Positions 1-7,351 of a stretch of 40,910 nt of DNA are shown here, in pieces; the first letter of the stretch is position 1; each line of letters begins with the position of its first letter. The stretch comes from Candidatus Woesearchaeota archaeon. Lineage in GTDB: Archaea > Nanobdellota > Nanobdellia > Woesearchaeales > GW2011-AR4. The translations under genes were made by a program, and so were the position numbers. The notes beneath the pieces are model-generated. The model was not told the DNA's origin and searched no databases. It saw nothing but the letters and a program-made list of their open reading frames with translations. Location of the stretch: assembly GCA_018303185.1 (NCBI GenBank), contig JAGVYR010000067.1:1-40910 (forward strand). The letters are read 5' to 3'.

Positions 1-8
1 GAACCAAA

Positions 9-19
9 TGTTTATAAAT
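9..19 (+). promoter_or_regulatory. TATA box of the marC-like gene
   Basis: The AT-rich element TTTATAAATT is centred about 27 bp before the ATG at 41. This spacing predicts transcription starting at the A of the start codon, so the mRNA would be leaderless. Confidence 0.7.
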
Positions 20-40
20 TAGCTTCTCCATAGATTTCTT

Positions 41-610
41 ATGATTGATGAAGTTGTAAGGGCATTTCTGGCTTTGTTTGTAGCGATGGACGTCATTGGA
101 ACGCTTCCTATATTCTATTCACTCACTACAAAATTCCCTTCAAAGCAGAAAGCCAGCAATATAAACAGGGCAATAACAATAGCGGCAATAATCCTGTTCA
201 TATTTCTTGTCTTCGGAAATCCAATGCTGTACTATTTCGGCATAGACATAGAGAGCTTTGAGATTGCAGGCGGCATAATCCTTTTTATAGTGGGAGTTAA
301 GATAATCCTGAACCTGAGGCTGATTGAAAAGAGTGCGAGCAAATACGAAATTGCTTCTGTCCCGATGGCCACTCCTTTGATAACAGGGCCTGCTACAATA
401 ACCACGGTCATGCTCATTGTTGCCAAATACGGCTATTTTGCCGCTATGCTCGCGTCTGCCGCCAATATCTTCCTTGCATGGCTTATATTAAGGCAGTCAG
501 AATGGCTTTTTAAGGTTGTTGGAAGGCAGGGAAGCGATGTTTTGTCAAGGCTTTTCGGGCTTATTCTTGTAGCGATGGCAGTGCAGATGATAAGGGCGGG
601 AATTGTGTAA
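41..610 (+). CDS. MarC-family (UPF0056) integral membrane protein
   Basis: This is a 189-residue, very hydrophobic protein with about six membrane helices (roughly residues 5-27, 40-62, 70-92, 112-130, 137-155 and 168-188). The first helix carries the conserved D-x-x-G-x-x-P pattern (MDVIGTLPIF), and the length is typical of MarC/UPF0056 proteins. The family sits in the cytoplasmic membrane. Its old link to multiple antibiotic resistance has not held up, and its substrate is unknown. The gene stands alone with its own TATA box and no leader. The assignment rests on family pattern and topology. Confidence 0.85.
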   Translation: MIDEVVRAFLALFVAMDVIGTLPIFYSLTTKFPSKQKASNINRAITIAAIILFIFLVFGNPMLYYFGIDIESFEIAGGIILFIVGVKIILNLRLIEKSASKYEIASVPMATPLITGPATITTVMLIVAKYGYFAAMLASAANIFLAWLILRQSEWLFKVVGRQGSDVLSRLFGLILVAMAVQMIRAGIV

Positions 611-734
611 ATGTTTCTATGGTTCGTATATAACCACTATATAGTGATAATAATAGAAAGTTTTATAAATGTAAATGTTTCTATGGTTCGTATATAACCA
701 CTATATAGTGATAATAATAGAAAGTTTTATAAAT
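607..734 (+). repeat. 64-bp perfect tandem duplication containing a palindrome and a TATA box
   Basis: Positions 607-670 are repeated exactly at 671-734. Each copy contains the 12-bp perfect palindrome CACTATATAGTG (635-646 and 699-710) and the TATA-like TTTTATAAAT (661-670 and 725-734). The second TATA copy is about 28 bp before the ATG at 758 and is therefore the likely promoter of the protease gene. The first copy starts at the stop region of the marC-like gene. The duplication gives two promoters and two candidate operators in tandem. Confidence 0.9.
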
Positions 735-757
735 GCCGAGTTTATACTTTTATCAGT

Positions 758-1618
758 ATGGCTAATGAAACGCCTCAAGATGGGCTAAGCAGAAGAGATT
801 TACTAAGAAGGTTACCTAAGTTTGTGGTAGCTGTCGGTGGAGGGGCTTTAGGCGGAGCTGTTGCAGGAAGAGAGCCACTTATTGAACGAGTTAAATCATT
901 GGAAAGCAGTTTAGAAGAAGCAGAAGGATTAGGCATACTTAATCTGTTTACAGACCCCAATTATACTGAGAATATACCGTCTGACAGAGCATTTGAAAGA
1001 TTGGAGAAAAGTATTGCAGTTGTGCGGGTAGGAAATGAGTGGAGTACTGGGGTTCTGATAGGCAACTACGTGCTTTGCACCCACCATGGGATTGAAAGTA
1101 TCTTAAAAGGAAAACGTGAATCTTCGGATATGTTTTCTGAACCAGATAAATATGAGATAGTTATGAATCGCGGTGAAACTTATTTCTTCCGCATTGTGAC
1201 ATACGATAAGAATGATGATTTGGCGCTCTTGAAGACCTATCATAGAAATTACATGTGGCCGGCTTTTGTATCCGGCGGTAATGTTAACTTAAAAGCCGGA
1301 AGAGAAATTAGAGTAATGGCATCCAGGCCGGATTTTAAAAGGTACCTTCAAATAGGGAGGATTGCTCAGGTGAATGCCACGCTTAATGATCGAGAACGCA
1401 AGATTAGCTATCAAAATAGATGGGTAGCAGACACTTATGCAAAGGAAGGGATGAGCGGAGGAATACTTACCGAACCTAGTGGCAGCTTTTTGGGATTAGT
1501 TCAAGGTCGTTTAACTGAAACAGGTCATGCATATGGCGTCGGTTGGAATATCATACATCCATTTCTTATGAAAGCTGCTACACTTGAATCCAAAAGGCTG
1601 TTTGGAGACAAAGTGTAA
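758..1618 (+). CDS. Tat-exported trypsin-like serine protease
   Basis: The 286-residue protein opens with a twin-arginine signal (SRRDLLRR at 11-18, then a hydrophobic Gly/Ala-rich stretch to about residue 37), so it is probably exported folded and may stay membrane-anchored. A short helix follows (40-57). The chymotrypsin-fold triad is readable: His110 in VLCTHHGIE, Asp154 in NDDLALLK and Ser233 in EGMSGGIL. The serine motif is GMSGG, not the usual GDSGG. No PDZ domain follows, unlike in DegP/HtrA. The substrate is unknown. The gene is leaderless, with its TATA box inside the duplicated repeat. The next gene, a membrane coiled-coil protein, lies about 90 bp downstream and could be a partner. 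Confidence 0.8.
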   Translation: MANETPQDGLSRRDLLRRLPKFVVAVGGGALGGAVAGREPLIERVKSLESSLEEAEGLGILNLFTDPNYTENIPSDRAFERLEKSIAVVRVGNEWSTGVLIGNYVLCTHHGIESILKGKRESSDMFSEPDKYEIVMNRGETYFFRIVTYDKNDDLALLKTYHRNYMWPAFVSGGNVNLKAGREIRVMASRPDFKRYLQIGRIAQVNATLNDRERKISYQNRWVADTYAKEGMSGGILTEPSGSFLGLVQGRLTETGHAYGVGWNIIHPFLMKAATLESKRLFGDKV

Positions 1619-1704
1619 CAAACCGGCCTAATTTGGGTATGTATAATCTACTATAAATCGTTTAACACAGAAAAAGTTAGAAGAAAAAATTAAAGTTGAT
1701 ATCT

Positions 1705-2064
1705 ATGGCAGAGAATTATAAAAAACCTGATGGGCATACTCCCTCTAGCTTGTATCACGCACTTGTAAATGCATTTTCAGATTCTGAACGCAATGGCAAA
1801 TTGGTTATGTGGTTTTTATACTCGGGGATAGGCATTTATATTGTAGTTTTAGCGGCTTATACGCAAATACGAATATCAGATATACATCGAAGTATAGGAG
1901 CTATGAGGGAAGGCATAGCAGCACAGATAGAAACTATGGGGGCAGATATAGCAGCGCAATTTGAAGGCCTAGAAAAAAGAGTTACAGCCATAGAAAGTTA
2001 TCTTGACCAACAGGAGGCGCCTTATAAAATGGAGCTGAAAATTACACTCCCGCCCGAGCCATGA
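1705..2064 (+). CDS. Single-helix membrane protein with C-terminal coiled coil (function unknown)
   Basis: I do not recognise the family. From the ATG the protein is 119 residues: a polar start (about 35 residues), one membrane helix (about 36-58, LVMWFLYSGIGIYIVVLAAY), then a heptad-like amphipathic stretch (about 62-105) rich in Ile, Met, Ala and Glu, and a short Pro-rich tail. This is the layout of a small anchored oligomer. A TTG at 1696 would add three residues, but the ATG is preferred. A TATA-like CTATAAAT lies at 1651-1658. The gene follows the exported protease on the same strand and might act with it at the membrane; that is inference from position only. Confidence 0.6.
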   Translation: MAENYKKPDGHTPSSLYHALVNAFSDSERNGKLVMWFLYSGIGIYIVVLAAYTQIRISDIHRSIGAMREGIAAQIETMGADIAAQFEGLEKRVTAIESYLDQQEAPYKMELKITLPPEP

Positions 2065-2149
2065 TTAATCCTCTCGAAGATAGCAAATAGCAGTGGAATT
2101 TTGTAAAATCAGTAATTCTGTCATTCTCTATTTATAAATCTCATATACT

Positions 2150-2276
2150 CTAGTATACACTTTTTACTACTAATAGTAAGGAAACTTACTGAAAATATAT
2201 GTAAACTAGTATACAAAAACGTAACATTTATATATTAGTATCGTCCTGAATATTTAAAACATTTGGTATGAGGTGA
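2150..2276 (+). promoter_or_regulatory. ftsZ upstream region: repeats, hairpin, TATA box and Shine-Dalgarno
   Basis: The direct repeat CTAGTATAC occurs at 2150-2158 and 2206-2214. Between them lie overlapping inverted repeats: TTACTA/TAGTAA at 2164-2179, and AGTAAG-GAAA-CTTACT (2175-2190), a perfect 6-bp stem with a GAAA loop. A TATA box (CATTTATATATT, 2225-2236) and a GAGGTGA Shine-Dalgarno (2270-2276), seven nt before the ATG, complete the region. The repeats look like regulator-binding sites for the division gene. Confidence 0.55.
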
Positions 2277-2283
2277 AATTAAG

Positions 2284-3351
2284 ATGGACTTTATTGTGAA
2301 GGAGGCTTTGAAGCATCAGCCTGAGCAGAGCTTTGATGACATGGTGGGAACTGCCAACATCAAAGTCATAGGATGCGGTGGCGGCGGCAGCAACATGGTC
2401 AATTGGCTCTATAAGAAGGGAGTCAAGGGAGCTGAAATAATAGCGTGCAACACGGACAAGCAGCACCTGGACATGACAGATGCTGACAAGAAATTCCTGA
2501 TAGGAAGAGATGTTACACGCGGACTAGGATGCGGAGGCTATCCTTCAAAGGGAGCTGAAGCTGCACAGGAGAGCATGTCCCAAATCAAAGAGGTTTTGAA
2601 AGGCTCTGACATGGTTTTTATATGCGCAGGAATGGGCGGCGGAACCGGAACAGGAAGCGCGCCAATCGTTGCTTCTGTAGCAAAAGACATGGGCTCAATC
2701 GTCATAGGAACAGTCACAATGCCTTTTAACATTGAAAGGGCAAGAATCGACAAAGCTGAGTTTGGGCTGCAGCAATTAAGGCAGGTTTCTGACACAGTCA
2801 TCGTAATAGACAACAACAGGCTTGTGAACATTGCAGGCAATTTGCCTGTACAGCAGGCTTTTGCAGTTGCAAACGAGCTTATCTCAACAATGATTCGCGG
2901 AATAGTGGAGACAATTGCAGTGCCTTCGCTTGTCAACCTGGACTATGCGGATGTCAAGGCAATAATGACCAATGGCGGCGTTGCCGCAATAGGCGTTGGC
3001 GCTTCAGACACAACCAACAGGGTAGATGAAGCTGTAAAAGGAGCTTTGAGCAATCCTTTGCTGGACATAAGCTACAAAGGCGCAACAGGCGCTTTAATCC
3101 ACATCGAAGGCGGGCCTGACATGACACTTGACGAAGTAAGCAGAGTGGGCGAAATTGTCACGGAAAACCTTGATGCAGATGCAAACGTCATCTGGGGAGC
3201 AAGAGTCTCGGAAAACATGAAAGGCAGGATTACTGTTATGACCATAATAACAGGAGTCAACAGCCCGTGGATACTTGGAAAAGTGGACGAGAGGACGAGG
3301 AAGAAGGAAGTCCACAGGCTTTCAAGCGAGCTTGGAATTGATTTTGCCTAA
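2284..3351 (+). CDS. ftsZ: Cell-division GTPase FtsZ (FtsZ1-like)
   Basis: FtsZ is the tubulin-like GTPase that polymerises at mid-cell. Visible motifs are the nucleotide-binding GCGGGGSN (about 30-37), NTD at 56-58, the tubulin signature GGGTGTG at 118-124, and the T7-loop region [11 protein letters not shown] that activates GTP hydrolysis in the next subunit. The opening [11 protein letters not shown] resembles the start of archaeal FtsZ1 proteins (MDSIV..A), so FtsZ1 is more likely than FtsZ2. The protein (355 aa) ends soon after the globular core and has no long acidic tail. It is translated from a GAGGTGA Shine-Dalgarno, unlike most single genes here. A T-rich stretch after the stop probably terminates the transcript. 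Confidence 0.95.
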   Translation: MDFIVKEALKHQPEQSFDDMVGTANIKVIGCGGGGSNMVNWLYKKGVKGAEIIACNTDKQHLDMTDADKKFLIGRDVTRGLGCGGYPSKGAEAAQESMSQIKEVLKGSDMVFICAGMGGGTGTGSAPIVASVAKDMGSIVIGTVTMPFNIERARIDKAEFGLQQLRQVSDTVIVIDNNRLVNIAGNLPVQQAFAVANELISTMIRGIVETIAVPSLVNLDYADVKAIMTNGGVAAIGVGASDTTNRVDEAVKGALSNPLLDISYKGATGALIHIEGGPDMTLDEVSRVGEIVTENLDADANVIWGARVSENMKGRITVMTIITGVNSPWILGKVDERTRKKEVHRLSSELGIDFA

Positions 3352-3357
3352 GGGCAA

Positions 3358-3374
3358 ATTCTTTTTTATTTTAT
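3358..3374 (+). terminator. T-rich terminator after ftsZ
   Basis: ATTCTTTTTTATTTTAT follows the ftsZ stop by a few bases. Archaeal polymerases commonly terminate at such oligo-T runs. The next gene has its own AT-rich promoter overlapping this region. Confidence 0.5.
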
Positions 3375-3410
3375 CTTTATACTTTTTAATAGCTATGGGC
3401 ATAGAGGCGT

Positions 3411-3869
3411 ATGATGGACTTAAAAGAATCCCAGAGGAATGTGCACATTGCGCAGGCGCTGCAGAAGAGCGGGCTTGCAAGTTCTCTTAATGAGGCCAGC
3501 AGCAAGGCAAGCATGATAATAAGCAGCTCTGAGGGGAAGCAGCAGGATGAGGAGATAAGGCTTCTTGAAGTCAAGTACAAATTTTTGCTGGAGCAGCAGA
3601 GCGAGCGCCATAATTCGGCAGTTTCGCAGCTTAAGGGCGTTGTCGAGGGATTGCAGTCACAGCTGTCTTTCATGAAGGCAGAGATTGAGTCAGTGAAGGC
3701 TCAGAAACAAAACCCACCAAATGTGAACAGGGGAAAAGAGGTACAGCAAAGCCAGAGGCAGGATGGGGAGCAGGGACAAAATGCAGCGAAGGAGCCCCAC
3801 CACGCCAACGGCCGTTTCACTTCCGATGATGTTTCAGTGGACAAGTTCTTTTATTTCGGGAAGAAGTAA
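3411..3869 (+). CDS. Coiled-coil protein of unknown function
   Basis: The 152-residue protein is not recognised as a named family. Residues 1-45 look helical and Ser/Ala-rich. Residues 45-100 form a charged amphipathic coiled coil (EEIRLLEVKYKFLLEQQSER, then SQLKGVVEGLQSQLSFMKAEIE). A Gln/Asn/Lys-rich linker (100-135) and a short conserved-looking tail ending VDKFFYFGKK follow. TATA-like sequences around 3380-3390 predict a start at this ATG or at the next codon, which is also ATG. It lies directly after ftsZ and could be a cytoskeletal or division-associated protein; the neighbourhood is the only support. Confidence 0.6.
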   Translation: MMDLKESQRNVHIAQALQKSGLASSLNEASSKASMIISSSEGKQQDEEIRLLEVKYKFLLEQQSERHNSAVSQLKGVVEGLQSQLSFMKAEIESVKAQKQNPPNVNRGKEVQQSQRQDGEQGQNAAKEPHHANGRFTSDDVSVDKFFYFGKK

Positions 3870-3935
3870 GCTTATTAGAAGTTGCTTCTATTGATTATGC
3901 TTGATTATGACGATTATAATGGTTTTCTAAAAGTT

Positions 3936-4009
3936 CAGTTGGTTTCTTATGAAACTAACTGGTAACCAAAAAGTTTATATAGTTCTACATGAAACCATAT
4001 AATATGGTT
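3936..4009 (+). promoter_or_regulatory. Promoter with two palindromic operators for the first nucleotidyltransferase/HEPN pair
   Basis: The first palindrome is CAGTT-G-GTTTC-TTAT-GAAAC-T-AACTG (3936-3961). The TATA box GTTTATATAG follows at 3973-3982. The second palindrome is AACCATAT-A-ATATGGTT (3993-4009), lying over the predicted transcription and translation start. Operators on both sides of the TATA box suit autorepression by the helix-turn-helix of the encoded protein. Confidence 0.65.
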
Positions 4010-4588
4010 AAGCAGCTTAATATTAATCCGGTAGAACCAAGAGATGAAATAGAGGCATATCAAAAAGCACTCCACTGGTTTTTTGCATACCCTACCACTG
4101 AAATAAGTTTGACTGAGTTGTGCAAGCTATTGAAAATATCAAAAACTACTGCGAATAGAGTTGTCACACTCCTTGTTGGGGAAGGTTTCCTAAAAAAGCA
4201 AGAAATCGGAAACTTATGGAGGATATCTTGTAACTTAAATCACCCATACAACTTCACAAGAAAAGTTGCCTACAATATCCTGATGGTTTATGAATCTGGA
4301 GTTTTAGAAGCGATTCACAAACAAATACCAAACCCAAAGGCCATTGTGCTGTTTGGAAGCTATAGGAAAGGCGATGATGCGGAAAACAGCGACCTAGACA
4401 TTGCTGTAGAGGTAATAGATGATGAGGATGTCAGGATAGGTGAGTTAGGCGTGGTTGCACAGCTTGGCTATCGCAAAAACGTCCATGTTAGCCTCCATGT
4501 ATTCTCACGAAACAGAATTAATCTAAATATGTTTGCAAACATAGCCAATGGGATAGTGCTAGAAGGATTTTTAGAGGTGCGCCCATGA
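4004..4588 (+). CDS. HTH-nucleotidyltransferase fusion, MntA-type antitoxin/regulator
   Basis: The N-terminal third is a winged helix-turn-helix (SLTELCKLLKISKTTANRVVTLLVGEGFLKK). The C-terminal part is a minimal nucleotidyltransferase with the polymerase-beta-type motif GSYRKGDDAENSDLD. Proteins of this sort pair with HEPN proteins, and MntA antitoxins AMPylate their HepT toxin. I chose the ATG at 4004 because the TATA box is 27 bp upstream; the ATG at 3989 lies only about 12 bp from it. The stop overlaps the next start as ATGA, a tight two-gene operon. A homologue with the same C-terminal NGIVL-x-GFLE occurs near the right end of the window. The fused DNA-binding domain suggests it represses its own operon. 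Confidence 0.8.
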   Translation: MVKQLNINPVEPRDEIEAYQKALHWFFAYPTTEISLTELCKLLKISKTTANRVVTLLVGEGFLKKQEIGNLWRISCNLNHPYNFTRKVAYNILMVYESGVLEAIHKQIPNPKAIVLFGSYRKGDDAENSDLDIAVEVIDDEDVRIGELGVVAQLGYRKNVHVSLHVFSRNRINLNMFANIANGIVLEGFLEVRP

Positions 4589-4986
4589 GATACAAAAGAC
4601 CAGATAAGAAAAATGCATTAAGCCTTATTGAGGCTGCACAGAAAGAAATGAGATTTACACTGAACCTCCCGTTAAGCGAAGATGCAGGGCCAACAATTGT
4701 CAGAAACATATATGAGAGCTTTAGGATGCTAGGGGATGCACTGCTTATCTCTAAAGGCATTGAATCTGAAGACCATCTGGTGCCAGTAAAGGAACTTTTG
4801 AAGCTTAAAGTGGACACACAAAGGCCTATAAGCTCCATCGATAACCTGAGGAGGTTTAGGCATAACATCAATTATTACGGCTATCAGCCAAAATTAGCTG
4901 AAGTTTCTGATGTGATATCTATTGCACAAAGCTGCTTTAATCCTCTCTTAGACGAAGTGCTGAAGCAAGTCAAACAGAATGAGTAA
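4585..4986 (+). CDS. HEPN-domain protein, HepT-like toxin partner
   Basis: The 133-residue, all-helical protein lies immediately downstream of the nucleotidyltransferase with a 4-nt overlap, the usual antitoxin-toxin arrangement. HEPN RNases normally carry R-x4-6-H. Here the matching stretch is FRHNINYYG, that is R-x4-Y, with Tyr where the catalytic His is expected. The second pair in the window shows the same change (YRNRISYEG). The protein may be a variant nuclease, or a non-nucleolytic subunit modified by its partner. The fold assignment rests on operon pairing, helical pattern and the R/Y motif. Confidence 0.7.
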   Translation: MRYKRPDKKNALSLIEAAQKEMRFTLNLPLSEDAGPTIVRNIYESFRMLGDALLISKGIESEDHLVPVKELLKLKVDTQRPISSIDNLRRFRHNINYYGYQPKLAEVSDVISIAQSCFNPLLDEVLKQVKQNE

Positions 4987-5277
4987 TTATCTCCTATCCA
5001 CCATGAACAGCCTGTCATCGTCCACGTCAAAGAGGCCGAGGATTGCGCCCGAGTCTAAAAATGAATGCGCATAGCAGACAGCGCCGTATGCATTTAATAA
5101 ATTTCCCTGCTTCTCAAAGTGCTTAGCATCCTCGTAATAGCTTTTTGAGAGATTTAGCAATTCTAAAGCTTTCTTCTTCGATTCTTTGTCAAGGTTTTCC
5201 TTTACTTTGACTTTTTCCAGAGCTTCCCTTGTGAGGGAAAAGTATTTTTTCAGCTTTTGATTTAACTCTTCTGTCAT
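4987..5277 (-). CDS. DUF357 family protein
   Basis: The 96-residue protein is a helical bundle ending with the family hallmark: YYEDAKHFEKQG, then NAYGAVCYAHSFLDSGAILGLFDV. DUF357 is an archaeal family of small soluble proteins without a known role. The gene converges on the HEPN gene with no bases between the two stop codons. Two Asp-rich positions near the C-terminus (DVDDDR) are seen in many members. Confidence 0.85.
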   Translation of the reverse strand: MTEELNQKLKKYFSLTREALEKVKVKENLDKESKKKALELLNLSKSYYEDAKHFEKQGNLLNAYGAVCYAHSFLDSGAILGLFDVDDDRLFMVDRR

Positions 5278-5400
5278 TTTTATAGGAAGTTTTCATCTGG
5301 GGTTTTTTAGGTTATTGGTTTTATCCTAAGAAATTGGGGCAATTTTCCCACAGAAAAATGGCGATTGATATATTAATTACACATGCGCTTCAGGCACAAA

Positions 5401-5410
5401 TCTTTAAATA
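5401..5410 (+). promoter_or_regulatory. TATA box of the 128-aa orphan gene
   Basis: TCTTTAAATA is centred about 27 bp before the ATG at 5433, which predicts a leaderless mRNA and supports this small gene as real. Confidence 0.65.
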
Positions 5411-5432
5411 AGTTTGAACAACTCTAAGCATT

Positions 5433-5819
5433 ATGCCAGCAAATCTTTTAGTAAAAGAATTATTTTTGGATGTAAAAATACCTTTGGCCAGACATGTAAC
5501 TGACAGTCTAACTGGTTTTGATTTATCTGCATTGTTATTCAGGGGCTTTGATGGCGGTAAAATTGAAACAATGAAAACATTTGGAACTGATTGGCCGGAA
5601 AGAGATTTCACTTACGCATCTCCGGTAGGAGAACTTTATACACAATGGCCCAATAACCAGCATAATCCATTTACATATGCTTTCTCACATGCAATTCGTG
5701 GAATGGTCGTGTATGATAAATCTAAATTTACCCCAAAACCAGAGAATAACTACCGCTGGAAGTTTATTAATCCCAATGATAAACCTGGTACACTAGTAGC
5801 ATTGTTTAAATTGTGGTAA
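5433..5819 (+). CDS. Hypothetical protein, possible ADP-ribosyltransferase-like fold
   Basis: The 128-residue soluble protein belongs to no family I can name with confidence. It has a strand-like LSALLFRGFDG (about 28-38), a helix IETMKTFGTDWPE, then FTYAS, a region rich in Asn/Tyr/Phe, and a strand AIRGMVVYDKSKF (about 89-101). An Arg in a strand followed by ..YAS.. and a late strand recalls the small ADP-ribosyltransferase fold, but no clear catalytic Glu motif is visible, so this stays a guess. It ends 45 bp from the convergent rrp42 gene. The leaderless TATA box indicates it is transcribed alone. Confidence 0.55.
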   Translation: MPANLLVKELFLDVKIPLARHVTDSLTGFDLSALLFRGFDGGKIETMKTFGTDWPERDFTYASPVGELYTQWPNNQHNPFTYAFSHAIRGMVVYDKSKFTPKPENNYRWKFINPNDKPGTLVALFKLW

Positions 5820-5864
5820 GGTATACAATCAGAGAGAAAATCATAAAAACAATAAAAAAACAAG

Positions 5865-6641
5865 CTAAAGCATCTTCCTCAGTTCCTTCGCCTTCTCCAC
5901 TGCAATGTCAATCATCTGGAGTATGTCCTGCTCTGCCAGAGGGGAATTGCCGCCTTTCTGCATTGAGCATAAGGTGCCGTCATCCAGGCTTCCGACAGTC
6001 AGCCTCGCGTCAATGACTTTCTCCTCGTCAAGGTCAGGGTCAACAATGAAGCTGCTGCCAATCTTGGACACTGTTACAGATAAGGGCCACGCTTTCATCC
6101 CAAGCTTCTTATCGGTCTTTTCCTTGTACTCAATCTTGCCTTCATCATTCAGTGCCGGGAAGCGCATGTCCTTTACTGCTGCGATTGCAGCAAGCGAAGC
6201 GGCATCCAGAAGATTGCCGGAACTGTTCAGCGATATCACATCAATCATAATGAACCATGCCTTCTCGCCCTTTTCGATGCACAATCCTTTGAAGTCAACC
6301 GCCTTGCTTTCCCTTATAGCCCTGTCAACAACCCTTGCAAGCTCTATGGCCTCTATGCCCGGAGGGCCTGACTCAAAGTCAGGGCTGGACAGAGGAAGAA
6401 GCTCTGTATTGACCATAAGGCCGCCTTCCTCGGGAGTGTCCGGAAAAGGCGTTGAGATTTCAACCTTCACGCCGGCAATCACTTCAGTATCGCCAATCTG
6501 CACTTTAGCCGAGCCTTCTGCAGTGTTCGAGACGCCGTATTCTATCTTTATAGGCTGCCTGTAATCTGTAAGCTTTCTTCCGTCAAGCCTTGTGCCCGAC
6601 TCAAGAAGCCTGATTATGTGGTTTCTTAATTCTGAATTCAT
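5865..6641 (-). CDS. rrp42: Exosome subunit Rrp42
   Basis: Rrp42 is the non-catalytic RNase PH-like partner of Rrp41 in the hexameric ring of the archaeal exosome, which degrades and tails RNA from the 3' end. The start NHIIRLLESGTRLDGRKLTDYRQP is characteristic, as are VSNTAEGSAKVQIGDTEVIAGVK and the acidic-pocket region PDLDEEKVIDARLTVG. The length (258 aa) is normal. Its start overlaps the rrp41 stop by four nt (ATGA). It is the last gene of the psmA-SBDS-rrp4-rrp41-rrp42 operon. Confidence 0.95.
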   Translation of the reverse strand: MNSELRNHIIRLLESGTRLDGRKLTDYRQPIKIEYGVSNTAEGSAKVQIGDTEVIAGVKVEISTPFPDTPEEGGLMVNTELLPLSSPDFESGPPGIEAIELARVVDRAIRESKAVDFKGLCIEKGEKAWFIMIDVISLNSSGNLLDAASLAAIAAVKDMRFPALNDEGKIEYKEKTDKKLGMKAWPLSVTVSKIGSSFIVDPDLDEEKVIDARLTVGSLDDGTLCSMQKGGNSPLAEQDILQMIDIAVEKAKELRKML

Positions 6642-7351
6642 TCTTCATCAACTCTTGTGTATTTTTCCTTCAATGCCCGTTTTTGGACTTCATAGATCTT
6701 TGCGCAGGCCGCTTTTGCCTTTGCAAGAAGGTCCTTCAGCATTTCCTTCTTCACAAGCCCGTCCATTTGGAGCAAAGTTATCTTCCCGGAAGAGGGCATT
6801 ACCGCGACCGGAATGTCTGCAACAGGGCCGCCTTCATACGCTTCCTCTGAGTAATCAAGGTCTACAACCAATTTATCGTCAACCCTTCCTACAGAGACTG
6901 CTGCAATCATGTCCTTCATTGCAAGGCCTGCATCGGCAAGAGCCATTGCAGCGGCTGTTATGCCTGCACATCTGCTTCCTGCTTCTGTCTGCGGAAATTC
7001 AATGAAGACATCGACAACAGTGTTTGGGAACTCTTCAAGGCTGAGCACAGGAAGCAAAGCCTTCTCCGTAACCATGGAAATCTCCTTTGACCTTCTTGAG
7101 CCTCCGGGCCTTACCCTTTCCCCTGAGCCTGAAAAAGGCATCATATTGTAGTGGCATCTTAAAATGCCTGTAGAAGGGTCCTGCAAAAACTTTGGATGCA
7201 GATTTCTCGGGCCATACACTGCCGCATAAGCCCAAGTATTTCCAATTTTGAAGTATGCCGAGCCGTCAGCCCTTTTTATTACGCCGACCTTGGCTTCCAT
7301 AGGCCTTGTCTCATCAAAGCCCCTCTTGTTTTTTCGTTCTTTATAGCTCAT
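6638..7351 (-). CDS. rrp41: Exosome catalytic subunit Rrp41
   Basis: Rrp41 is the RNase PH-fold phosphorolytic subunit of the exosome. It shows the phosphate-binding G-S-R (about 125-127) and the active-site acid in GGPVADIPVAVM (Asp179). A basic RNA-contact region, GERVRPGGSRRSKEIS, lies near 76-92. The length is 237 aa. It overlaps the end of rrp4 by 11 nt, so translation of the two is likely coupled. It needs Rrp42 for activity, and the Rrp4 cap recruits substrate. Confidence 0.95.
   Translation of the reverse strand: MSYKERKNKRGFDETRPMEAKVGVIKRADGSAYFKIGNTWAYAAVYGPRNLHPKFLQDPSTGILRCHYNMMPFSGSGERVRPGGSRRSKEISMVTEKALLPVLSLEEFPNTVVDVFIEFPQTEAGSRCAGITAAAMALADAGLAMKDMIAAVSVGRVDDKLVVDLDYSEEAYEGGPVADIPVAVMPSSGKITLLQMDGLVKKEMLKDLLAKAKAACAKIYEVQKRALKEKYTRVDEE

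Noticed and set aside
3275-3490. A 71-codon plus frame overlapping the end of ftsZ
   Set aside because: It overlaps ftsZ and the coiled-coil gene in another frame, and has no promoter spacing or family match.
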